This document shows, piece by piece, positions 18,782 through 28,138 of a DNA stretch of 64,000 bases. Under the pieces are notes generated by a model that had not been told where the DNA came from, ran no database searches, and saw only the letters and a list, made by a program, of their open reading frames with translations. This DNA is from Xanthomarina sp. F2636L (lineage in GTDB: Bacteria > Bacteroidota > Bacteroidia > Flavobacteriales > Flavobacteriaceae): positions 749,001 to 813,000 of the forward strand of contig NZ_JAPMLM010000068.1 in NCBI RefSeq assembly GCF_026410195.1, given 5' to 3'. The translations under genes and the position numbers were made by a program. Each line of letters starts with the position of its first letter. Positions within the stretch are counted from its first letter, which is position 1.

Positions 18782-19994
18782 ATCTTGGGAATCTGGATTT
18801 TGTGCAGTAAGTCTATTGTTACTTATTTCTATTCCATTTGGTTATTTTTTAGGTAATTTAGCTTTTGCTTTATGGTCATTATATTCTTTCTTTTGGATTA
18901 TAAAGAAGAAGAGTTTTATGCCCAATAAACAATTCTTTCCACTATTGTTTTTTTCCATTACCTTGTATGCCTCTGTTTTATGGTCTCAGGATTACGCTTC
19001 AACATTACATGGCATAGGCAGGCAAAGCTCTTTATTTATTTTTGCAATAGTTGGTGTGTTTTTACCAAAATTATCTAAACAAAAACTAAAACAAGTGCTT
19101 AATGTGTACGCTGTTTTTTTATCAGCTTTAGGAGTTGTTTTTTTAGCGATTGCAGCTTTTAAATACCATAAATATCAATATAAGAGTTTTTTATATTATC
19201 ATGATTTAGTTTCTCCTCTTGATTTAAACGCTATTTACGTTTCCTATATAGTATCAGTTGTTTTTTTGTGCACTTTAAATAGCCATAATAGAAAGAATAT
19301 ATGGAGCCTCTTGGTGTCGGCTATTTTATTTGTATTTTTAATTATGTTAAGCTCTAAAATGATACTTTTTGTTACGGTTTTAATTGGTGTGGGTATAGTA
19401 TTTTTTAATATAAAAAGTAACGTTCTAAAACTATCATCTGTAATCGTTATTGCGGTTTTAACTTTTGGGGTACTCACATTTTTTAAGCCTGTTCAAAGTA
19501 GGTTTTTAAAAGAGTTTGACACTTCATTGGTAGAAATCTTTAAAGAAGAATCATTTAAGAAAGGACGTGTATATACAGGGCTAGAAGCAAGGCTTTTACA
19601 AGTAAGAGTGTTTACCAATATTGTAAATACACCTTTTGAGTATGTTTTTGGGGTGGGTATTGATGCTTCTAAAGAAGAAATAAAAACGATACATCAAAAA
19701 TTAAACACTCCAAAAGCATTTCAATCCTATAATTTTCATAATCAATACATACAGGTTTTTGCAGAGCTTGGTTTAATAGGTATAATATTACTTATCTTGG
19801 TATTGATATTTGGCTTAAAAAGAAGCTTAAAAGTTCATTTTCTTTTTCCATTTATTATCGTAACGATGGCTTTGTTCTTTACAGAGTCTGTAATATGGAG
19901 GCAAAGAGGAATAATGTTTTTTGGGATAATGTATATTTTATTAATGATAACAAGTAGTACCTATGAAAGCAAAAAATCAATATCAAAAATATAA
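18765..19994 (+). CDS. O-antigen ligase family protein
   Basis: A 409-residue multi-spanning membrane protein with about 10-11 helices and a large extracytoplasmic loop at about 240-330. The loop ends in YNFHNQYIQVFAELGLIG, a textbook WaaL/Wzy motif. It overlaps the upstream glycosyltransferase by 17 bases and the downstream sulfotransferase by 32. The FHNQY motif is closer to ligase-like members than that of the first family member at 16413, so this one may attach the polymer or act as a second polymerase. Confidence 0.82.
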   Translation: MIKINKSWESGFCAVSLLLLISIPFGYFLGNLAFALWSLYSFFWIIKKKSFMPNKQFFPLLFFSITLYASVLWSQDYASTLHGIGRQSSLFIFAIVGVFLPKLSKQKLKQVLNVYAVFLSALGVVFLAIAAFKYHKYQYKSFLYYHDLVSPLDLNAIYVSYIVSVVFLCTLNSHNRKNIWSLLVSAILFVFLIMLSSKMILFVTVLIGVGIVFFNIKSNVLKLSSVIVIAVLTFGVLTFFKPVQSRFLKEFDTSLVEIFKEESFKKGRVYTGLEARLLQVRVFTNIVNTPFEYVFGVGIDASKEEIKTIHQKLNTPKAFQSYNFHNQYIQVFAELGLIGIILLILVLIFGLKRSLKVHFLFPFIIVTMALFFTESVIWRQRGIMFFGIMYILLMITSSTYESKKSISKI

Positions 19995-20796
19995 ATATTA
20001 CCTTTTAAAAAAGAAAGAAATATATTTACATGGGCTGCAGGAATCACAAAAATTAGGAAAAAAAACAGGACCTAAAGTCGTGTTAAATTCTTTGCCAAAA
20101 TCTGGAACACATCTTTTAGAAAGTTTGTTTTTTCAACTTCCATTAATGAGACATTGTGGAAAAAGAACACTTAAAATAGAAACACAAAACCCTGTTGAAT
20201 CAAAACTACCTGTAATATCATCATTAAAAAAGGGGCAGTTTTTGTTATCGCATATGCAATTTCATGATTCAATAATAAAAACAGTTAATGAAAACAACAT
20301 TAAAATAATTCATCTTATACGCGATCCAAGAGATGTCCTTTTGTCTCATTTAAATTACATTGAAAAAATGGACACAACGCAAAAGTCTCACAAATTAATT
20401 AGGCAGTACAATACAAGATTTGATAAATTAAAAGCTATGATAGAGGGTAAACATGATGTGCTTGAGCCTTTTTCAGAAGTGTTAGATAAATTCCAGCCGT
20501 GGTTAAACCAACCGGAAGTTTTATGTGTAAAATTTGAACACCTAATTGGTCCAAATGGGGGTGGAAGTAAAGAACTTCAGGTGGATGCTGTAAAAAATAT
20601 TTCGAATTTTATATCCGTAGACATAAATAAGGATGAGCTTGAATCTATATGTAATAGTATTTTTTCTTCTAAAAGTTCAACCTTTAATAAAGGGAAAATA
20701 GGGAATTGGAAAAATACTTTAAGCGAAGAAGAAAAAGTATGGCTTAACAATGTGTTGCAGGTTCAAATTATTAATTATTTATATAATAATGATTAG
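19963..20796 (+). CDS. Sulfotransferase, third copy, different subtype
   Basis: A 277-residue sulfotransferase with the classical sulfotransferase-1 type loop LPKSGTHLL at 44-52 and 3'-phosphate motif RDPRDVLLSH at 120-129. These motifs differ from those of the pair at 14583-16405, so it is not a recent copy of them. The start overlaps the preceding gene by 32 bases; an in-frame ATG exactly there and a basic N-terminal extension make it reasonable. It is the last gene before the acetylation pair and likely sulfates another position or sugar. Confidence 0.87.
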   Translation: MKAKNQYQKYKYYLLKKKEIYLHGLQESQKLGKKTGPKVVLNSLPKSGTHLLESLFFQLPLMRHCGKRTLKIETQNPVESKLPVISSLKKGQFLLSHMQFHDSIIKTVNENNIKIIHLIRDPRDVLLSHLNYIEKMDTTQKSHKLIRQYNTRFDKLKAMIEGKHDVLEPFSEVLDKFQPWLNQPEVLCVKFEHLIGPNGGGSKELQVDAVKNISNFISVDINKDELESICNSIFSSKSSTFNKGKIGNWKNTLSEEEKVWLNNVLQVQIINYLYNND

Positions 20797-20846
20797 TTTG
20801 AAGTTAAAATAATTTCAGAACGAACTAAGCTCTTAAAATTTAATTT

Positions 20847-22292
20847 ATGTTATTTAATTCAATTGAGTTTTTATTATTTCTTCCAATAGTTTTTATTATT
20901 TATTGGATACTATCAAAAAAATTAATTCTACAAAATATTTTTTTGTTAGCTGCTAGTTATTTGTTTTACGGTTTATGGGATTACAGGTTTCTTTCTCTTA
21001 TTATTTTTAGCTCTTTAGTAGATTATTTAATTGGGCTTCAATTAAAAAAGCAAGTAAACGGAAGAAAAGCTTTATTATTTACAAGCTTATTTGTTAATAT
21101 CGGCTTTTTAATGGTGTTTAAATACTTTAACTTTTTTATAGATTCCTTTGTCGATTTCTGCAGTATTTTTAGCTATAAACCAAGTGTTACCACATTAAAC
21201 ATTGTGCTTCCTGTTGGTATAAGTTTTTATACATTTCAAACTTTAAGTTATTCTATAGATGTGTATAGAAACAAATTAGAGCCAACCAAAAGTATGCTAA
21301 ACTTTTTCACATACGTAGCATTTTTTCCACAGCTTGTTGCTGGACCAATCGAAAGAGCCATTAATTTATTACCTCAAATAGAGAACAAAAGACTTTTTGA
21401 TTATGTAAAGGCAAAATCGGGTATGCGACAAATTCTTTGGGGATTATTTAAGAAAGTCGCAATAGCAGATAGTTGTGCCGCATTTGTAGATCCAATTTTT
21501 GCCGATTACACTAATTTTAGTTCAATAGGTTTAATACTTGGAGCTGTTTTTTTTGCTATTCAGATTTATTGTGACTTCTCTGGATATTCTGATATTGCAA
21601 TTGGCGTTTCTAAACTTCTTGGTATTGATTTAATGCAAAATTTTAGTTTTCCATACTTTTCAAGAGATATTGCTGAGTTTTGGAGACGTTGGCATATTTC
21701 ACTCTCTACTTGGTTTAGGGATTATGTATATATTCCGTTAGGTGGTAGTAAAGTATCAAAGATTTTGCAGCTGAGAAATATTTTTGTTATTTTTTTAGTC
21801 AGTGGGTTTTGGCATGGTGCTAACTGGACATTTGTTTTTTGGGGTTTTTTACATGCGTTATGCTACATCCCGTTAATTTTCTTAAAACGTAATAGAAAAA
21901 ACCTTGATGTTATAGCTCAAAATAAAATTTTTCCAAATTTTGTAGAGGTTATTCAGGTATTCAGAATGTTTGTCATTGTAACCTTTGCTTGGGTCTTTTT
22001 TAGGGCTAATAATATTCAAGAAGGATTTGGTTATCTAGAGCATATGTTTAAAAATATGTTTTTTGATAATTCATTTTTAAATAAAGTAGGGTTGGAAACT
22101 GAAAATTTATATGTCGTAACTTTTTTTATAATAGTTATGTTCGTTTTTGAATGGTTTAATAGAGCATACTCTTTTGGTTTATATAATATGCCTAAAAATA
22201 AAATTAGCCGTTATGTATTATATTTATTTTTGTGTTTAACAATTATTCAGTACTTATCCGGCAAAAACGAATTTATATATTTTCAATTTTAA
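20847..22292 (+). CDS. MBOAT family O-acyltransferase (AlgI-like)
   Basis: A 481-residue integral membrane protein of the MBOAT family, like alginate O-acetylation protein AlgI. The conserved FWRRWHISLS is at 278-287 and the catalytic histidine is H323 in SGFWHGANW. Such proteins carry acetyl groups across the inner membrane for polysaccharide O-acetylation. The next gene encodes an SGNH-like protein, the usual partner that finishes the transfer. A 50-base gap separates it from the sulfotransferase gene upstream. Confidence 0.92.
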   Translation: MLFNSIEFLLFLPIVFIIYWILSKKLILQNIFLLAASYLFYGLWDYRFLSLIIFSSLVDYLIGLQLKKQVNGRKALLFTSLFVNIGFLMVFKYFNFFIDSFVDFCSIFSYKPSVTTLNIVLPVGISFYTFQTLSYSIDVYRNKLEPTKSMLNFFTYVAFFPQLVAGPIERAINLLPQIENKRLFDYVKAKSGMRQILWGLFKKVAIADSCAAFVDPIFADYTNFSSIGLILGAVFFAIQIYCDFSGYSDIAIGVSKLLGIDLMQNFSFPYFSRDIAEFWRRWHISLSTWFRDYVYIPLGGSKVSKILQLRNIFVIFLVSGFWHGANWTFVFWGFLHALCYIPLIFLKRNRKNLDVIAQNKIFPNFVEVIQVFRMFVIVTFAWVFFRANNIQEGFGYLEHMFKNMFFDNSFLNKVGLETENLYVVTFFIIVMFVFEWFNRAYSFGLYNMPKNKISRYVLYLFLCLTIIQYLSGKNEFIYFQF

Positions 22293-22299
22293 TTTGACT

Positions 22300-23205
22300 A
22301 TGAAAAAATTCTTATTAGAAATATTGATATTTACAGCTGTGCTTTTCGTTGTTTTAAAAGCCATAAAATTAATGGTTCCATATTATTGGGGGAATAAGCA
22401 AGTAGCGCAAAAAATGGAGTTTTTGAAAACTTCAAATAAAGATTTTGATGCCTTTTTCTTTGGTTCTAGTAAAACATATCGTCATATAAACCCAATTCTA
22501 TTCGAAAGTAAAACCGGGAAATCTGCGTTTAATTTAGGTGCTACTGGAACATTTACATTAGAAGTAGAGTATTTAATGGACAATTTTCTTCACACAAAAA
22601 AGTTTTATGATAAAAAAGATATTTATGTTCAAAACATTACTTACAGCTTTATAGGGAAAAAAAATCTACACTCTGTAAGATCTAATTATTATCTAGACAC
22701 AAAACGTGCATTTAGAGGAATTAATTATTTCACATCCAGGAAAGAATATACTCAAGCTTACTACCATTTAGTTGGTTTTATTGAAAATCAATTATGTATC
22801 GGACAGGTTTTTGATATTTTTAAGTATAATATAAATGGGGTACTTCCCTTAAAAGGTATTATTGCTCAACAAAATGGGTTTTATCCATTGGATCAAAGTT
22901 TAAAGCATTCGCCCAATAACAAAAACCTAATTAAAAGAAACACAGATTATTTAAAACTTGTAGAGCAAAATAAACAACCTATAAAAACAAATCAATCAAA
23001 AGAATTAAAACTTATTAAATTAAAACCTATTGCTTTTGGGTTAGATGATTATTCTAATAGCTTTAATCTTTGGCTAATTAAAAACAATCCTATTTCAGAC
23101 CCTAAATATTATTTTGATAGAGGACATTATAACTCTTTAGGGGCAGAAAAGTATATGGAAGAATTATCTGAAATTATTAATAAGCGTAATAAAGATAAAA
23201 AATAG
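22300..23205 (+). CDS. SGNH-like acetyltransferase partner of MBOAT protein
   Basis: A 301-residue protein with one N-terminal membrane helix (about 5-24) and a periplasmic domain. GSSKTYRHINP at 55-65 fits block I of SGNH/GDSL enzymes with S56 as nucleophile, and DRGHYNS gives the Asp/His pair D273 and H276. NLGATG at 78-83 could be block II. It starts 7 bases after the MBOAT gene, and this pairing is standard for sugar O-acetylation. The ATG at 22300 is preferred to a TTG two codons upstream. The family has no firm name here. Confidence 0.78.
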   Translation: MKKFLLEILIFTAVLFVVLKAIKLMVPYYWGNKQVAQKMEFLKTSNKDFDAFFFGSSKTYRHINPILFESKTGKSAFNLGATGTFTLEVEYLMDNFLHTKKFYDKKDIYVQNITYSFIGKKNLHSVRSNYYLDTKRAFRGINYFTSRKEYTQAYYHLVGFIENQLCIGQVFDIFKYNINGVLPLKGIIAQQNGFYPLDQSLKHSPNNKNLIKRNTDYLKLVEQNKQPIKTNQSKELKLIKLKPIAFGLDDYSNSFNLWLIKNNPISDPKYYFDRGHYNSLGAEKYMEELSEIINKRNKDKK

Positions 23206-23215
23206 TTTGTTATAT

Positions 23216-24019
23216 CTAGTAACTTTTCTTTGCCTTTTTAACAAGCTCATTAATACTTAAGCAAAAATTTGCAATTAATCTATTTAACCCGCTAAAGTGC
23301 TTTTTAATATAAATACGGTACCCTTTAACCAGTAAATTGTTTTTAGCGCCACTAAACCCGACAAAGTGTATGTATTCCAGATTGGGCATAAACATTCTTT
23401 TGTAGCCTCTTTTAGCAACCTCTTTATTATAATCAACATCTTCTACATACATAAAAAAGGACTCGTCTAACCCACCAATATCTTCCCACAAGCTTTTTGG
23501 AGTAACTAAAAATGATCCTGACAACCAGCCTACTTCAATTGGGTTATTATTAGAAAACATACCAGAAGCAAATTCTTTATTAATTATAGAAAACCATTTA
23601 AAATAGATTAATTGATATGGTTTTGGTAGTGAGCCACTAGAAATTGTGTAGTTCTTATTTCCATTTAACATCTTAATACCTAAAACACCAATTTTAGAAT
23701 CTTTCCTCATTAAATCCAATATAGGTTTCATTGGGTTTAATAAAATGGTATCATTGTTTAATAAAAAAAAGTATTTACCTTGAGCATGTTTTGCTGCAGC
23801 ATTATTTCCACCAGCAAAGCCTAGGTTGTCCTTTGAGGCAAAAAGTTTTATTTTATTACTGTAATTATTTTTCAAAAATTCAATAGAATTATCCTTTGAA
23901 GCATTGTCCCAAATTATAATTTCATACGAAAAACCTTGACATTGTTTTTCAATAGAATCTAAACAATCAGTTAAATATTCTTCTCCGTTATAATTGACAA
24001 TAATAATAGATAAATCCAT
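23216..24019 (-). CDS. Family 2 glycosyltransferase
   Basis: A 267-residue GT-A glycosyltransferase. The N-terminus MDLSIIIVNYNGEEYL is the GT2 nucleotide-binding start, LLNNDT at about 91-96 is the metal-binding DxD-like motif, and VEDVDYN later supplies the catalytic acidic residues. The C-terminal HFVGFSGAK region resembles rhamnosyltransferase-like GT2 members, but donor assignment is uncertain. It is transcribed against the flanking plus-strand genes, second in a two-gene minus-strand unit with the glycosyltransferase at 24026; the spacer to that gene is 6 bases. Confidence 0.9.
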   Translation of the reverse strand: MDLSIIIVNYNGEEYLTDCLDSIEKQCQGFSYEIIIWDNASKDNSIEFLKNNYSNKIKLFASKDNLGFAGGNNAAAKHAQGKYFFLLNNDTILLNPMKPILDLMRKDSKIGVLGIKMLNGNKNYTISSGSLPKPYQLIYFKWFSIINKEFASGMFSNNNPIEVGWLSGSFLVTPKSLWEDIGGLDESFFMYVEDVDYNKEVAKRGYKRMFMPNLEYIHFVGFSGAKNNLLVKGYRIYIKKHFSGLNRLIANFCLSINELVKKAKKSY

Positions 24020-24025
24020 AAAAAA

Positions 24026-25114
24026 TTACACAGATTTTAATATAGTTAAAACTTCTTTAGCAGCTTTTTCCCAACTAAAAGACTTCACTCTTATTTTTCC
24101 TTTAGCAATCAAAGATTTTCTAACGGTATCGTCTGATAGAATCTTATTTATTTGGCTAGCTATTTCCTTTTCATTTTTTGGATCGACATAGAGACTAGCA
24201 TCACCACAAACTTCAGGCAATGATGTGGTTTTAGATACCACAGTAGGAGTATTGTAGAACATGGCTTCTAACGGAGGCAGACCAAAACCCTCAGCAAATG
24301 ATGGAAAACAAAAAACACTTGCGTTTTTATATAAAAATGGAATATCATCTTCTGGAACAAAACCTAATTTAAAAACACGATTTTTGATATTTAATTGATT
24401 TATGAGTCTATCCCAATCCATAGTTTTATGATCATCCTTGCCTACAATAACTAACCCCGTATTTTCATTTACATCTGGCATAGCCTTTAAAAGGCTTTGA
24501 ATATTTTTTCTAACATTTAAGCGGCCTAGATATAAAATATAATTTTGAGGGAGATTGTATTTTTTAAATATCTCTAAATTATTAGTAAAACTATTAGATT
24601 CTTTTGTTAACCCTAAACCATGATGAACAACACTTATGTTTTCTTTACTAGAAAACCCGTGGTTTGCCATCCTTTCTTTTTCAGAATGAGAGATAGTTAT
24701 AACATGATTAGAAAACTTAGACAAATACTTCATGGGCCAAAAATAGATTCTCTCGGTAAGAGAAAAATATTCTGTAAAATCCATAAACAAAGCATCATGC
24801 ACATAATTAACTCTTTTTTTTGCACCAAATAAAGGTGCGTAATTTTGATAAAGACAAATGTCTAGTTTGTGTTTATATGTGTAAAAAGGGAGAATAAAAA
24901 AATTAGTAATTGCATTAACCTTGTTTGGCACATATACTAAATGAATATTACTTTGTTTATAGGGGAAAACAAAATTCTTGTCTTTCTTGTCTAAAAATAT
25001 GTAATAATCATTGGAGGAGTCTACTTCAATAATTTGATTAACAAGATTTTCTACAACAACTTTACCGCTAGGGTGCCCATTAAAATACCACTTCGCATCT
25101 ATTCCAATTTTCAT
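24026..25114 (-). CDS. Family 4 glycosyltransferase
   Basis: A 362-residue GT-B enzyme of the GT4 family. The donor-binding segment YLGRLNVRKNI and the EX7E motif in SFAEGFGLPPLEAM are clear, as is the acceptor-side N-terminus MKIGIDAKWYFNG. It leads the minus-strand pair with the GT2 gene. It faces the plus-strand lipoprotein gene at 25214 across a spacer of about 100 bases, which must hold its promoter. It would add one sugar of the repeat unit. Confidence 0.9.
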   Translation of the reverse strand: MKIGIDAKWYFNGHPSGKVVVENLVNQIIEVDSSNDYYIFLDKKDKNFVFPYKQSNIHLVYVPNKVNAITNFFILPFYTYKHKLDICLYQNYAPLFGAKKRVNYVHDALFMDFTEYFSLTERIYFWPMKYLSKFSNHVITISHSEKERMANHGFSSKENISVVHHGLGLTKESNSFTNNLEIFKKYNLPQNYILYLGRLNVRKNIQSLLKAMPDVNENTGLVIVGKDDHKTMDWDRLINQLNIKNRVFKLGFVPEDDIPFLYKNASVFCFPSFAEGFGLPPLEAMFYNTPTVVSKTTSLPEVCGDASLYVDPKNEKEIASQINKILSDDTVRKSLIAKGKIRVKSFSWEKAAKEVLTILKSV

Positions 25115-25213
25115 TGATTTTAATCAAATTAATTTAAAAGCTAAGGTAATAAGATTAATTTTACTATAGTATATAATAAGTGTATTTAATTTATATATTT
25201 GATTAATTTACTT

Positions 25214-25705
25214 ATGAAATATTCTTATATAATTTTTTTTGTTCTATGTTTTTTACCACTCATGACAACCTCTTGTTTTGATAGTTGTGATGGAGAAGAA
25301 TTTAATTTCAGAGCTAGAATAGAGATTTTAATGTCTCACAGGGAGTTATTAGAATTGGAGTATACGGATAAAAATAATGAAAAGCATAGGGTAAAAGGGA
25401 ATATTAAAGGTAGATTTGTTGAGTTTTGCTTAAACAAAGAGCCATTGGAATTACAATTTGTTTTTCAAAAATATAAAAAGAGTGAAAAAGTAACCATAGA
25501 AAGTCTTCTTTTAGAAAACGATGATAATCAAATGTTTATTGAAAAGAAGATGTTTTATTCATATTTTAATTCTAATAAGAGTATTAAATACAATAAAGAA
25601 GAAAACTCTTATAGCTTATTGGATGATAGCCCCAATCATATAAGTCCAATTTTAATCTCAAGAAAAAGTTTAAAAAATAGGTTGAAAAAAAGATTAGTAT
25701 TATAA
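25214..25705 (+). CDS. Hypothetical lipoprotein
   Basis: A 163-residue protein of unrecognised family. The ATG at 25214 gives a basic start, a hydrophobic stretch and a lipobox ending at C21 (MTTSC); a TTG five codons upstream is also possible. The mature part is rich in Lys/Glu/Asn with the cysteine motif CFDSC just after the anchor. Base composition is very AT-rich, even for this window. It lies alone between the minus-strand glycosyltransferase pair and the ugd promoter, so its link to polysaccharide synthesis is unclear. Confidence 0.6.
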   Translation: MKYSYIIFFVLCFLPLMTTSCFDSCDGEEFNFRARIEILMSHRELLELEYTDKNNEKHRVKGNIKGRFVEFCLNKEPLELQFVFQKYKKSEKVTIESLLLENDDNQMFIEKKMFYSYFNSNKSIKYNKEENSYSLLDDSPNHISPILISRKSLKNRLKKRLVL

Positions 25706-25795
25706 GTTTTTATATTAATACATTATATATTCATAATAATATGTTTTTAAAAACCAATATAAATACTAAAAAAGCACATCATATGAAATAATTCC

Positions 25796-25803
25796 TATTT
25801 TTG
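25796..25803 (+). promoter_or_regulatory. -7 promoter box for ugd
   Basis: TATTTTTG is a full match to TAnnTTTG, ending 20 bases before the ugd ATG. No TTG at the standard -33 distance was found. It marks a probable new transcription unit (ugd, UDP-xylose synthase, initiating transferase). Confidence 0.55.
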
Positions 25804-25823
25804 TCATACTTAAAGCAAACTAA

Positions 25824-27137
25824 ATGAACATATCAGTAATAGGAACAGGCTATGTAGGTCTAGTAACAGGAACCTGTCTAGCTGAAACAGGAAACAATGT
25901 ACTTTGTATAGATATTGACACAGCCAAAGTCCAAAAAATGGAAGAAGGTATTGTGCCAATTTATGAACCACAACTAGATGTCCTTTTTGAAAGAAATATT
26001 AAAGCAGGTAGGTTAAAATTTTCTACGTCATTAGAAGAAGGGTTAAATCACGGTGAAATTATATTCTTAGCATTGCCAACTCCAGAAGATGAAGATGGAT
26101 CTGCAGACCTATCCTATGTTTTAGGTGCAGCTTCAGATATTGGCAAATTAATTACAGATTATAAAGTTATTGTAGATAAAAGTACGGTTCCAGTTGGTAC
26201 TTCAGATAAGGTAAAAGAAACCATAGCCAAAGAAACCAATGTAGAATTTGATGTCGTTTCAAATCCTGAGTTTTTAAGAGAAGGTTTTGCAGTAGAAGAT
26301 TTTTTAAAGCCAGAACGTATTGTTATTGGCTCGAGTTCAGATCGAGCAACAGAACTCATGGAAAAACTCTATAAACCATTTGTTCGTTCTGGAAACCCTA
26401 TTATCATTATGGACGAAAAATCTGCCGAATTAACCAAATATGCTGCTAACTCATTTCTTGCAACAAAAATTACGTTTATGAATGAAATAGCTAATTTTTG
26501 TGAAAAAGTTGGTGCAGATGTCGATATGGTTCGTATAGGTATGGGAACAGATTCTCGAATTGGGAAGCGCTTTTTATTTCCAGGTATTGGTTACGGAGGC
26601 TCTTGTTTTCCTAAAGATGTTAAAGCACTACATAAATCAGGAAAAGATAACAATTATAATTTTGATATCTTAAGCTCCGTTATTAAAGTAAATGATATTC
26701 AAAAGAAAATATTAATTCCAAGAATATTAACTTATTTTAACCATAGTTTAAAAGACAAAACCATCGCCATTTGGGGATTAGCCTTTAAACCTGAAACAGA
26801 TGATATTAGAGAGGCTCCAGCCTTATATATTATAGAAGAACTTTTAAAACACGAGGTAAATATCAATGTTTTCGATCCGGAAGCCATGCCAAACGTAAAG
26901 AATAAATTTGGTAAGCAATTAAATTATGCTTCAAATATGTATGAAGTTACCAAAGAAGCAGATGCTCTGATAATATGTACAGAATGGAGTATTTTTAGAA
27001 CACCAGATTTCAAAAGGTTAAAACAAAATATGAATGAATCTGTAATTTTTGATGGAAGGAATTTATATGATGTGGAAGATGTTAAAGCAGAAGGTTTTTA
27101 CTATAGCTCAATTGGAAGACGAGCTGTTAGTAAATAG
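25824..27137 (+). CDS. ugd: UDP-glucose 6-dehydrogenase
   Basis: Ugd oxidises UDP-glucose to UDP-glucuronate with two NAD+. The Rossmann loop GTGYVG is at 7-12 and the catalytic cysteine is C261 in [10 protein letters not shown], with D265 following. The 437-residue length is typical. A nucleotide-sugar dehydrogenase for UDP-ManNAc (WecC) has a related fold, but the sequence and the downstream decarboxylase favour UDP-glucose. The next gene starts 14 bases later, so UDP-glucuronate is probably passed on to UDP-xylose. Confidence 0.94.
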   Translation: MNISVIGTGYVGLVTGTCLAETGNNVLCIDIDTAKVQKMEEGIVPIYEPQLDVLFERNIKAGRLKFSTSLEEGLNHGEIIFLALPTPEDEDGSADLSYVLGAASDIGKLITDYKVIVDKSTVPVGTSDKVKETIAKETNVEFDVVSNPEFLREGFAVEDFLKPERIVIGSSSDRATELMEKLYKPFVRSGNPIIIMDEKSAELTKYAANSFLATKITFMNEIANFCEKVGADVDMVRIGMGTDSRIGKRFLFPGIGYGGSCFPKDVKALHKSGKDNNYNFDILSSVIKVNDIQKKILIPRILTYFNHSLKDKTIAIWGLAFKPETDDIREAPALYIIEELLKHEVNINVFDPEAMPNVKNKFGKQLNYASNMYEVTKEADALIICTEWSIFRTPDFKRLKQNMNESVIFDGRNLYDVEDVKAEGFYYSSIGRRAVSK

Positions 27138-27151
27138 TTAAATTATTTAAG

Positions 27152-28138
27152 ATGGAAAGAGTATTAATTACTGGTGCAGCTGGTTTTCTAGGCTCGCATT
27201 TATGCGATAAATTTATAAATGAAGGTTTTCAGGTTATTGGTATGGATAACTTTATAACAGGAGACAAAAAGAATATTAGTCATCTATTAAGCAATCCTCA
27301 TTTTCAGTTTATAGAGCATGATGTTACAGAGTTTGTAAAAATAGATGGACCACTAGATTATATTCTACATTTTGCTTCGCCAGCCAGCCCAATAGACTAT
27401 TTAAAAATACCTATTCAAACTCTTAAAGTTGGGTCTTTAGGGACTCATAACCTATTAGGACTTGCAAAAGCAAAAAATGCTAGAATTTTAATAGCATCTA
27501 CTTCCGAAGTATATGGAGATCCTTTAGTCCATCCACAAAACGAAGAGTATTATGGAAATGTAAATACCATTGGCCCACGAGGTGTTTACGATGAAGCCAA
27601 AAGATTTCAAGAATCAATTACTATGGCATACCACCGTTTTCATGGAGTAGAAACAAGAATAGTACGTATATTTAATACCTATGGACCAAGAATGAGACTG
27701 AACGATGGACGTGTAATTCCAGCTTTTATGGGGCAAGCTTTAAGAGGCGAAGATTTAACTGTTTTTGGTGATGGATCTCAAACTAGATCTTTTTGTTATG
27801 TAAGCGATGAAGTAGATGGAATTTATAAGCTACTGTTTAGCAATTACTCGTATCCAGTAAATATTGGGAATCCTCACGAAATTACCATCAAAGATTTTGC
27901 CGAGGAAATCATTAACCTTACAGGAACAAATCAAAAAGTAATTTATAAAGATTTACCAAAAGACGATCCTATGCAGAGACAACCAGACATCTCTTTAGCC
28001 AAAAAACTATTAAATTGGGAACCAAAAATAAATAGGCAAGAAGGGATGCTAAAAACATATAATTACTTTAAAGAACTAACTGAAGAGGAACTTTATAAAA
28101 GTGAACATAAAGATTTTTCTAAGCATATTAAAAAATAG
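27152..28138 (+). CDS. UDP-glucuronate decarboxylase (UDP-xylose synthase)
   Basis: A 328-residue extended SDR enzyme. NAD-binding GAAGFLG is at 8-14, STSEVYGDP begins at 116, and the Tyr/Lys pair is Y146 and K150 in GVYDEAK. The segments [15 protein letters not shown] and [14 protein letters not shown] are characteristic of UDP-xylose synthases. It would convert UDP-glucuronate from Ugd into UDP-xylose. The stop shares one base with the GTG start of the following transferase gene. Confidence 0.9.
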   Translation: MERVLITGAAGFLGSHLCDKFINEGFQVIGMDNFITGDKKNISHLLSNPHFQFIEHDVTEFVKIDGPLDYILHFASPASPIDYLKIPIQTLKVGSLGTHNLLGLAKAKNARILIASTSEVYGDPLVHPQNEEYYGNVNTIGPRGVYDEAKRFQESITMAYHRFHGVETRIVRIFNTYGPRMRLNDGRVIPAFMGQALRGEDLTVFGDGSQTRSFCYVSDEVDGIYKLLFSNYSYPVNIGNPHEITIKDFAEEIINLTGTNQKVIYKDLPKDDPMQRQPDISLAKKLLNWEPKINRQEGMLKTYNYFKELTEEELYKSEHKDFSKHIKK

